Source: CAYPTI01 sp964413525 [NCBI: uncultured bacterium]
GTDB lineage: Bacteria > T1Sed10-126
Assembly (NCBI GenBank): GCA_964413525.1
Contig: CAYPTI010000037.1
Span: 1 to 15,461 of the forward strand
Reading direction: 5' to 3'
Length of the DNA: 15,461 nt
In this document: positions 6,802 through 12,741 of the stretch, one piece after another
Layout: each line of letters begins with the position of its first letter
How positions within the stretch are numbered: the stretch's first letter is position 1
Made by a program: the position numbers and the translations under genes
Notes under the pieces: model-generated
What the model was told of the DNA's origin: nothing
Database searches by the model: none
Seen by the model: only the letters and a program-made list of their open reading frames with translations

Positions 6802-7676
6802 TCGAGGCTGCGGAACAGGTTCTCCTGAGCATCGACTGGACGGTCGTAGCCGTCGTGGCGGCCACCGCGGTGGTCACCGTCCTGGCAGCCAAGTACCTCG
6901 CCAAACTGGCCGGCAAACAGATCGAGCAACGGATGGACGTTACCTCCGGCATGCTGGTGGACAAGGTGGTCTTCTACGGGATCATTGCCTTCGGGTTCGC
7001 GGTGATTCTCCAGCAGCTCGACGTCGGCATATCGACCCTGCTGGCCGCCGGGGGAATCCTCGGCATCGCGCTTGGGTTTGCCTCCCAGACCGCTTTCTCC
7101 AACATGATCAGCGGCATCTTCCTGGTGTTTGAACGGCCCTTCGAGGTCGGGGATCTCATCCGGATCGACGAGCGGTTCGGGGCCGTGGACAGCATCGATC
7201 TGCTGTCCACCAAGATCCGGATGCTGGACAACCTCACCTGGCGAATTCCGAACGAAAAACTGATCAAGAGCGACATCATCACCATCACCCGGTACGACAT
7301 CCGGCGGATCGACATCGCCACCAGCATCAGCTACGAGGACGACATCCAGACCGCCCGGGATACCCTCATCCGAACCGCGGAGGAGAACCCCATGGTCATG
7401 GGGGACCCCGAGCCGGTCACCATCGTGAATTCCATGGGGGACAGCGGGATCGAACTGATTCTGCGCTGCTGGTTCAACAAAAACGACTACATCCAGCTGC
7501 TGGCCGACCTCACCCAGGAGGTGAAGGTCAGCCTCGAGGAAGCCGGCTGCACCATTCCCTTCCCCCACCGGACCGTCTACCTTCGGGAGGAGGAGGAATG
7601 GCAGAAGGCCCACCTGATGGAGGCCGAGCAGGAGGCTCCCGAGGAGTCCTTCGTGGATTCCTCCGAATCCTCCTGA
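6798..7676 (+). CDS. Small-conductance mechanosensitive channel (MscS family)
   Basis: MscS-type channels open under membrane tension to release solutes during osmotic downshock. This 292-residue protein has the compact three-helix plan: TM1 at about 14-36, TM2 56-76, and the pore-lining TM3 79-111 with small residues (LLAAGGILGIALGFASQ) followed by NMISGIFLVFERPFEVGD. The beta domain (EVGDLIRIDERFGAVDSIDLLSTKIRMLDN, given here only in outline: 117-145) carries IPNEKLI, and the alpha-beta domain ends with the typical IPFPHRTVYL (253-262). An acidic tail of about 30 residues (EEEEWQK...FVDSSESS) follows. Its ATG overlaps the stop of the DUF432 gene, so both products should be made together. 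Paralogues are common, so no specific gene symbol is given. No hairpin terminator is evident after the stop. Confidence 0.93.
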   Translation: MIEAAEQVLLSIDWTVVAVVAATAVVTVLAAKYLAKLAGKQIEQRMDVTSGMLVDKVVFYGIIAFGFAVILQQLDVGISTLLAAGGILGIALGFASQTAFSNMISGIFLVFERPFEVGDLIRIDERFGAVDSIDLLSTKIRMLDNLTWRIPNEKLIKSDIITITRYDIRRIDIATSISYEDDIQTARDTLIRTAEENPMVMGDPEPVTIVNSMGDSGIELILRCWFNKNDYIQLLADLTQEVKVSLEEAGCTIPFPHRTVYLREEEEWQKAHLMEAEQEAPEESFVDSSESS

Positions 7677-7940
7677 CCGTCCGCTCGGTTCATTCGGTTC
7701 GATCCCCGTCACCCAACCCGTCAGGAACCTGTCGACGAGCCCCGGACGGGGTACTTGAAACCTCGACGTCCCGATGACCTCACCCGAACCAGGGGTTTCC
7801 CGCCACCGGTTCCCAACCGGATCGGTCCGGCGGCGTCGATCACGAACGGGACGTGGTCGATCCCCCATCGCAACCGGAACGGCCCGCCGGAGTACGAATT
7901 TATTGACCTGGTTGAGGAGGAGGCCCGAGTCAGTCCCTGA

Positions 7941-8291
7941 CTACCAACCGTACCGGATCAGAAGATACCCGAGGACCAGGAGAATCGCCACGATCGTTCG
8001 AACAGGCCAGCCACCGTCCGAAAAATCGGCCTCGTATTGTTCGTATTGATTCGGTTGGCCGGACGGTTCCGGCGGCTCGTCCCCGCCGTCGGTCACCCCG
8101 CCGAGGTCCGCCTGATTCAATAGATTCCGGGCCTCCCGGATGCTCTCCTCCGGGACGCGGATCGAGGTCTGGCCTCCGATGTTCATCCGGCTGCTGACTT
8201 CGTTGCCCGTCTCAACCGGGATGTCTTGAGCCTCGAGCAGGCTCACCACGGCACTGACCAGGGCATGATCTCCGGTGGACAACAGTTCCAC
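7941..8291 (-). CDS. DUF2007-domain protein with C-terminal membrane anchor
   Basis: Residues 1-62 (ELLSTGDHALVSAVVSLLEA, then IPVETGNEV and IRVPEESIREARNLL) form a DUF2007-type ferredoxin-like/GlnB-like fold, described as putative signal-transducing. A low-complexity linker rich in Gly, Asp, Pro and Gln (64-95) leads to one hydrophobic helix (about 98-113) and a short tail, RYGW. The protein is thus probably tail-anchored with the domain in the cytoplasm. The start is GTG at 8291, giving the normal DUF2007 beginning; the ribosome binding site is weak (CGGAA about 5 bases before). The preceding macro-domain gene ends at 8329, 37 bases upstream on the same strand, so the two are likely one transcript. 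The ligand of DUF2007 is unknown. The family assignment is from motif memory. Confidence 0.75.
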   Translation of the reverse strand: MELLSTGDHALVSAVVSLLEAQDIPVETGNEVSSRMNIGGQTSIRVPEESIREARNLLNQADLGGVTDGGDEPPEPSGQPNQYEQYEADFSDGGWPVRTIVAILLVLGYLLIRYGW

Positions 8292-8328
8292 CCAGTTCCG
8301 GGTTCGGTTCTCGCCGGTCGAGCCTGCG

Positions 8329-8835
8329 TTATTCGGGGAAATGAGTCCTCATCCATTCAATCCACCGTTCGTCCGGCGTCACGATCCGCAGCCGGTTCAG
8401 GTGGGTGGCGGGATAATGGGCCAGGTCTTCAATCAACGTCTTCGCCGCTTCCTCCGGATCCAGATCATCCGCCCCGCTGGGGGGGAGAAATTTCGGCATG
8501 GTGGCGGAGCCGATGCCTTCTTCGTCCACCATCACCAGCGCCGTTCGTACCCCCACTCGGAGGTTCTCAAGCGTGGTCGGGGTTCCGGGCCCCGACTGGA
8601 CGGGAGCATGAACGATGGTTTCAAACGGAAGCTCGCCGGCGCCGGTGATCGCGGTCGACCCCACCCGAACCGGCGCCTCGTCAGCCAATTTCATCCGGGC
8701 TTCCTGTCCCATTCCCTCGAGAACCCCGGTCACCCAGCTTCCTTCCTCAAACCGCGCTCCGACCGTCGGGTGGATCAAACCTTCCGACTCCGATTCCAGG
8801 GGATCACCCCGATCGAGCGAAATTGACCAGCCCAT
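8329..8835 (-). CDS. Divergent macro-domain protein
   Basis: The 168-residue product resembles a stand-alone macro domain, a fold that binds or hydrolyses ADP-ribose and related nucleotides. Best-preserved is APVRVGSTAITGAGELP followed by FETIVHAPV (54-79), matching the VGxAxxTGAGxLPxxYVIHA strand-loop-strand of the family. The usual DAIVNAAN and GGGV segments are degraded to GLIHPTVG and EEGSWVTG (19-36), and the second phosphate loop (normally xPxxGTGxxG) reads MPKFLPPSGADD (113-124). The Asn needed in many ADP-ribose hydrolases is missing, so activity is doubtful. The frame stays open to 9174, but ATG 8835 is chosen for the AAGGAAG site 7 bases upstream and because the conserved fold starts right after it. 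The DUF2007 gene follows. What it binds is unknown. Confidence 0.72.
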   Translation of the reverse strand: MGWSISLDRGDPLESESEGLIHPTVGARFEEGSWVTGVLEGMGQEARMKLADEAPVRVGSTAITGAGELPFETIVHAPVQSGPGTPTTLENLRVGVRTALVMVDEEGIGSATMPKFLPPSGADDLDPEEAAKTLIEDLAHYPATHLNRLRIVTPDERWIEWMRTHFPE

Positions 8836-9044
8836 GGTACGTCTTCCTTTCTCCGACGGTGACGGAATTTCGTACCTCCGAACCGGTTCGCCGTATCGGT
8901 CCGGCACGGTTGGAGCCGAACCGTCGCCTGAAGCGAATTGACCACCGGCAGCGGCCGGGATTGCGATTGATGTCCGGTGTACCAACGGTTCCCGCGACCA
9001 CCATTCTCCCGTCCCATTGTAACCTGAATCGATGGTAGAGACGT

Positions 9045-9060
9045 ATCCTGATCCTGATCC
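9045..9060 (+). repeat. Short tandem repeat, unit ATCCTG (2.7 copies)
   Basis: ATCCTG occurs at 9045-9050 and 9051-9056 with a partial third copy, ATCC, to 9060. It is intergenic. The copy number is too low to claim phase variation. Confidence 0.6.
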
Positions 9061-9229
9061 GGGAGGCGTCGTCCCCTCGACGGTCCGGTTCCGGTCGACC
9101 GAGAAGGACGAAAGGGCTCCGCGTTTCAAACCGGATCGGACCCGACCCGGGCCAACCGGTTGCAGTCGAGGCACTTCCGGTTCGTTCGGTGACCGGTTTG
9201 AAGGGTGACTTCTTGATCTCCATCAAATA

Positions 9230-9257
9230 TTGGAAAGAATGTATTCTCTCTTATGAA
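9230..9257 (+). promoter_or_regulatory. Candidate promoter of the GYF_2 gene
   Basis: TTGGAA (9230-9235), a 16-base spacer and TATGAA (9252-9257) lie in the most AT-rich stretch of the window's right half, giving a leader of about 20 bases before the ATG at 9287. An alternative is TTGATC (9213) with AAGAAT (9235). Either assignment is weak. Confidence 0.3.
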
Positions 9258-9286
9258 CAAGCAGGCACCGATTCCGGGAGGCTCCC

Positions 9287-9910
9287 ATGGCCGAACCGAC
9301 CTGGTGGGTTTATCTTGGCGACGAAGTCCGGGGTCCCTTTTCCGCCCGGGATCTGGCCGATCTGGAACAACTGAGTCCCGACACCCAGATCTGTCCCGAC
9401 GGAACCGAATCTTGGCGGGTGCTTGAAAATTATCCTGATCTCGTCGAGAGGATCCAATCCATCCGATCCGGAAGATCCACCGAATCCGAGTCGGAGGAAC
9501 CTTCCACGGAGTCGAATTCGACCCCGCGGGACGACGCTCAGGCCCGGATTGACGGGGAAGGACAACGCTCGTCTCCGTCCCCCGGTCAGTCCGAAAACGA
9601 ACCCGCGGTGGCGGCCGGGAACCCCCCGGAGGAGACCTGGTACATTCGGCTCGGGCCCGACACGAGCGATCCCTTCACCCTGGAGGAGTTAAAAAACGCC
9701 CCCTCGTTAACCGGACAAACGGAGGTCCGCCGGGAGTCGGAGGACGAATGGCGGGAGGCCGGGGAGGTCCCCGAACTGATCGATACCGTTCGCACTTCCT
9801 CCCCGGGGAAGAATACACAAACCGGCTCCGACCCTTCGTGGAGGACCTGGGCGCTGCTTGGCATTTTCCTTCTGGTGCTCATCGTATACCTCTACGTTGA
9901 CGTGCTCTAG
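9287..9910 (+). CDS. Tail-anchored protein with two GYF_2-like domains
   Basis: The 207-residue protein has two similar N-terminal modules. Residues 5-53 contain TWWVYLGDEVRGPFSARDL and ESWRVLENYPDL. Residues 116-166 contain ETWYIRLGPDTSDPFTLEEL and DEWREAGEVPEL. Both follow the GYF_2 plan (W-Y-x-hydrophobic, GPFS-x-x-EL, a late Trp), a small domain thought to bind proline-rich or other partner peptides. In the second copy the Gly-Pro of GPF has become Asp-Pro. An acidic Ser/Glu/Pro-rich linker (56-115) separates them. A single hydrophobic helix at 187-203 ends the chain, so the protein is probably inserted by its tail with the domains in the cytoplasm. ATG 9287 follows GGGAGG (9276-9281) by 5 bases. 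It converges with the AI-2E permease gene. The partner is unknown. Confidence 0.78.
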   Translation: MAEPTWWVYLGDEVRGPFSARDLADLEQLSPDTQICPDGTESWRVLENYPDLVERIQSIRSGRSTESESEEPSTESNSTPRDDAQARIDGEGQRSSPSPGQSENEPAVAAGNPPEETWYIRLGPDTSDPFTLEELKNAPSLTGQTEVRRESEDEWREAGEVPELIDTVRTSSPGKNTQTGSDPSWRTWALLGIFLLVLIVYLYVDVL

Positions 9911-9922
9911 CCCCGCCCGGGA

Positions 9923-11050
9923 CTAGGAATCCCGCTGTCGGGACGCCCGATACCACGCCGACCGTTTGTATTCCTTCACCGCTTCCCCGATCAGAACGCT
10001 GAACACCGCCGCCAGGGGAATGGCCAGCAGGATGCCCGTCATCCCCATTAAGAAACCAAACAGGGTCAGGGAAAAAATAATCCAGACGGGGTGCAAATCG
10101 AGGGCTTCGCCGATGATCGTGGGGGTCAGGAAGGAACTCTCAAGTGTCTGGACAAGCATGTAGAACACCAGCGTCAGGACGAGCCAGATTCCCGGCCCGA
10201 ACTGGTACCCGGCGATGGCGGCGGTCAGAAGAAACCCCACGGACGGACCGAGGTAAGGGATGATGTTCAGAAACCCGGCCAGCAACGCCAGGGCGAGACC
10301 CCCCTGCAACTGAAGCGGTGCAAAGCCCAGGAAGAACACAACCGACAGCACGCAGGAGACGATCAGGTACCCCCGGAGATAAGCACGAAGAAGTCGGTCA
10401 ATTTCATCCAGAACCCGATCAAGCCGGGGCCGATAGGACACCGGGACCAGGTCCTTGGTGGCCGCGACGATCCGTTCGTAGTCCCGGAGAAAATAGATCG
10501 TGACGATGAACGCCAGCCCGGCCTTGATCAGAAATTCAAACACCCCGACGGTCTGCGCGGCGACGAACGTAAGGTACCCGACTCCCTCCTGAAGGGTTCC
10601 GAGCAGCAGATCGAGATTGGCAACCACCCAATCCTGCAATTGTTCGGTCCAGTCGGCGGGTTGGAGCTGTTCAAACAGACCTTCCAGGTAGGGTTCCAGG
10701 ACGGCGGGAGTCGCCTGTCGGAGGGACGAGACCAGATCCGGGGGATTCTCAAGCACGTTCAAAATGACGCCGGTAAGCTGAACGGTCTGCTGGACCACCA
10801 GGACCACCAGAAATCCTCCGATCAGCAACCCCACCAGCAGGAGCACCACCACGGAGGCCGTCCGGGGGAGCCCCGTTCGATCGTTCATCCAGGCCACGAC
10901 GGGTTGAAGCACGTACGCCGCCAGAAACGCAACCAGGAACGGAATCCACACCGTCCTCAGCAGGAACACTCCCACCCCCATCCCCAGCAGGACCAACACC
11001 ACCGTGATGGTCCGGGCCCACAGGGGCAGGTCGTTCAGCTCAGAAAACAT
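9923..11050 (-). CDS. AI-2E/PerM family membrane transporter
   Basis: The 375-residue membrane protein has the family architecture: hydrophobic helices at about 13-35, 33-55 and 64-92, a long amphipathic loop (93-160), then a C-terminal bundle from 168. Characteristic segments are YFLRDYERI (186-194), RAYLRGYLIVSCVLS (222-236), GFLNIIPYLGPSVGF (259-273) and PTIIGEALDLHPVWII (310-325). Members export small molecules or exchange ions (AI-2, indole derivatives, or Na+/H+ in different species), so the substrate cannot be predicted. In the family RGQ motif, Gln is here Tyr228. The start is ATG 11050, 8 bases after GGGAGG; the frame stays open to 11167 but the extra residues are unlike a transporter start. 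It diverges from mgtE and ends 12 bases from the convergent GYF_2 gene. Confidence 0.92.
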   Translation of the reverse strand: MFSELNDLPLWARTITVVLVLLGMGVGVFLLRTVWIPFLVAFLAAYVLQPVVAWMNDRTGLPRTASVVVLLLVGLLIGGFLVVLVVQQTVQLTGVILNVLENPPDLVSSLRQATPAVLEPYLEGLFEQLQPADWTEQLQDWVVANLDLLLGTLQEGVGYLTFVAAQTVGVFEFLIKAGLAFIVTIYFLRDYERIVAATKDLVPVSYRPRLDRVLDEIDRLLRAYLRGYLIVSCVLSVVFFLGFAPLQLQGGLALALLAGFLNIIPYLGPSVGFLLTAAIAGYQFGPGIWLVLTLVFYMLVQTLESSFLTPTIIGEALDLHPVWIIFSLTLFGFLMGMTGILLAIPLAAVFSVLIGEAVKEYKRSAWYRASRQRDS

Positions 11051-11183
11051 CCCGTCATCCTCCCGTTTGTCCGGGAACGCCGTTCCCGGATGCTCCCCCG
11101 TGGATGGACAATTCGTCTTCCGTCCGACTTCCTCCACCATGCTACGATCGTCCCCCACCGAACCCAACGACGCACGCCCCGAC

Positions 11184-11213
11184 TTGAAGGAAAAGAAGAT
11201 GATGCTGTACTAT
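11184..11213 (+). promoter_or_regulatory. Candidate mgtE promoter
   Basis: TTGAAG (11184-11189), an 18-base spacer and TACTAT (11208-11213) lie in an AT-rich patch between the divergent AI-2E and mgtE genes. The leader to the CTG at 11288 would be about 68 bases, too short for a typical M-box magnesium riboswitch, and none is seen. Confidence 0.4.
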
Positions 11214-11272
11214 TTCGTTTTGCATTCCCAGATGGAACCGACTCCGGGGGGAGATGATCGGGGAACGCGTCG

Positions 11273-11280
11273 GGAGGTGA
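11273..11280 (+). promoter_or_regulatory. Perfect Shine-Dalgarno sequence deciding the mgtE start
   Basis: GGAGGTGA at 11273-11280 is fully complementary to the usual 16S rRNA tail. Seven bases later comes CTG 11288, in frame with mgtE. The next in-frame start, TTG 11309, is 28 bases away and has no good site of its own. An in-frame TGA at 11255 rules out any earlier start. Confidence 0.6.
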
Positions 11281-11287
11281 AGATACC

Positions 11288-12691
11288 CTGAACGGACGAA
11301 CGGAAATCTTGCAGCGCAAGCTTACCGAGTTTCTCAATCAGCAGGACTACGAGGGACTCAAATCAAACCTGGAGATCGTCCACCCCTCCGATCTGGCACG
11401 GGTCCTCGGTCAGATGGACCCGGATCAGGCCCGGGAAGTCTTCGTTCGGGCCCCGGATGAACTCCAGCGAGACGTCCTGGAAGCCATGCCCGCCACCCTC
11501 GCGGCCGAGATCCTGGAAGAATTCGATCCGGACGTCCGGGCCGACCTGCTCACCCGGGTCAACCCGGACGACGCGGCGGATATTTTTCTCGACTTCACCA
11601 AGGAACAGCAGGAGGCGCTGCTTCCTTCCATCTCGGACGAATCCAAACGACAGGAACTGATCGATCTGATTTCGTATCCGCCCGACAGCGCCGGGGGGAT
11701 CATGACCACCGAGTACGTCACCGTGAACGAGGACGCCACGGCCGAGCAGGCCATCGAAGCGGCCCGGGAAGCCTCCAGCCAGGCCGAAACCATCTACTAC
11801 GTCTACACGACCGACGACTCCGGACGGCTCTCCGGGGTCCTGTCGATGCGGGAGCTCTTACAGAAGGATCCCGAGACCCCGGTGAACGATTTTGCCCGGC
11901 GGGACCTGTTCAAAGTTCGACTCGACGACGACCAGGAGGAAGCGGCGTCGTACCTGGAACGGTACCAGTTGCTGGCCGTCCCGGTGGTGGACGCCCGGGA
12001 CCGGATGCGGGGAATCGTGACCATCGACGACGCGATGGACGTGATGAGGGACGAGGAAACCGAAGACATCTACAAACGGTCGGGAATGTCCTCCGTCGAG
12101 GCGCTGGAGACCGAACGGAGCCACCGGGTCATCAACGCTACTGTTTGGACCAACATGCTGGTCCGCATGCCCTGGCTGATCATCGTCGGGATCGGCGGGC
12201 TGATCGCCGGGGCGGTCATCGGCGCCTACGAGGCCACCCTCGAGGAGGCCGTCACGCTGGCGTTCTTCCTGCCGGTGCTGATGGACATGGGGGGCAACGT
12301 CGGCACCCAGTCCACCACGATTTTCGTCCGCGGAATGGTGCTGGGACACATCGACCCGAAGACGTTCTTCAAGGACCTGATCCGGGAACTCCTCCGCACG
12401 GGACTGGCCTTCGGCCTGATCTTCGGGGGAATGGTGTTCTTCGTCGCCTACGCGATGCAGGTCTGGGTGCGGGGCGAATCCCCCGAGAGGGCGGTCCTCT
12501 TCGGGGTCATCGTGGGGCTGTCCATGTTCCTGATCATCCTGGTGGCCAGCCTGGTGGGCTACCTGGTCCCCTGGCTCACCCACCTGATGGGCTGGGATCC
12601 GGCCGCCGCCAGCAATCCCGTGGTCACCACCATCAAGGACATCACCGGGGTGCTGATTTACTTCAGCGTCGCGACCTTCTTCCTGATGTAA
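11288..12691 (+). CDS. mgtE: Magnesium transporter MgtE
   Basis: MgtE is a Mg2+-gated channel in the inner membrane. The 467-residue product has the complete plan: an N-terminal superhelical domain (about 1-135, HPSDLARVLGQMDPDQARE and repeats), paired CBS domains (about 138-260; IMTTEYVTVNEDATAEQAIE, then VPVVDARDRMRGIVTIDDAMDV), the plug-helix region (EETEDIYKRSG) and five membrane helices from about 287. The signature PVLMDMGGNVGTQSTTIFVR (329-348) and VTTIKDITGVLIYF with the pore-site Asp451 are intact. Low internal Mg2+ opens the channel through the acidic N and CBS domains. The start is uncertain: CTG 11288 is favoured by a perfect ribosome binding site and gives the family's usual N-terminal length; TTG 11309 would make 460 residues. 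It converges with uvrC, 26 bases separating the stops. Confidence 0.95.
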   Translation: MNGRTEILQRKLTEFLNQQDYEGLKSNLEIVHPSDLARVLGQMDPDQAREVFVRAPDELQRDVLEAMPATLAAEILEEFDPDVRADLLTRVNPDDAADIFLDFTKEQQEALLPSISDESKRQELIDLISYPPDSAGGIMTTEYVTVNEDATAEQAIEAAREASSQAETIYYVYTTDDSGRLSGVLSMRELLQKDPETPVNDFARRDLFKVRLDDDQEEAASYLERYQLLAVPVVDARDRMRGIVTIDDAMDVMRDEETEDIYKRSGMSSVEALETERSHRVINATVWTNMLVRMPWLIIVGIGGLIAGAVIGAYEATLEEAVTLAFFLPVLMDMGGNVGTQSTTIFVRGMVLGHIDPKTFFKDLIRELLRTGLAFGLIFGGMVFFVAYAMQVWVRGESPERAVLFGVIVGLSMFLIILVASLVGYLVPWLTHLMGWDPAAASNPVVTTIKDITGVLIYFSVATFFLM

Positions 12692-12697
12692 CCTCGT

Positions 12698-12741
12698 CGG
12701 GCGATCCTGTTCCGGCGTCAGGATTCCTGTTTGATCGCCCG
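12698..12741. repeat. Inverted repeat at the convergent mgtE/uvrC ends
   Basis: CGGGCGATC (12698-12706) and its exact complement GATCGCCCG (12733-12741) flank a 26-base loop that holds a smaller CCTG/CAGG pair. One arm is intergenic and the other lies in the last codons of uvrC. There is no T-run on either side, so this is not a classical terminator. It could be a weak bidirectional hairpin or a chance repeat. Confidence 0.45.

Larger units (their letters stand above)
8836..9286. other. 451-base divergent intergenic region
   Basis: This region separates the macro-domain gene (minus) from the GYF_2 gene (plus). It holds a 6-base tandem repeat at 9045-9060, several CCGG-containing inverted pieces, and an AT-rich patch at 9213-9257 that probably contains the plus-strand promoter. 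Open frames on both strands here are Arg-rich, lack ribosome binding sites, and look like artefacts of GC-rich sequence. A plain -10-like TACAAT on the minus strand near 9019 has no -35. Confidence 0.5.

Noticed and set aside
7755-7940. 61-codon frame on the plus strand ending just before the DUF2007 stop
   Set aside because: No ribosome binding site before its TTG, proline- and arginine-rich random-looking sequence, no recognisable family. The last 20 codons look slightly more protein-like, but this is not enough.
8836-9174. N-terminal extension of the macro-domain gene up to 9174
   Set aside because: The extra residues are low-complexity, and a good ribosome binding site with ATG lies at 8835, directly before the conserved domain.
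9923-9955. Hairpin TCCCGCTGTCGGGA as a terminator between the GYF_2 and AI-2E genes
   Set aside because: It lies inside the coding end of the AI-2E gene, is short, and has no T-run.
10091-11257. 388-codon plus-strand frame opposite the AI-2E gene, and similar long frames opposite prs, glmU, mgtE and uvrC
   Set aside because: These are antisense shadows typical of GC-rich genes. Their translations are rich in His, Gln, Arg and Pro and lack domains, while the opposite strand encodes clear families.
11051-11287. M-box magnesium riboswitch upstream of mgtE
   Set aside because: The likely leader is only about 70 bases and lacks the multi-stem architecture; no matching helices were found.
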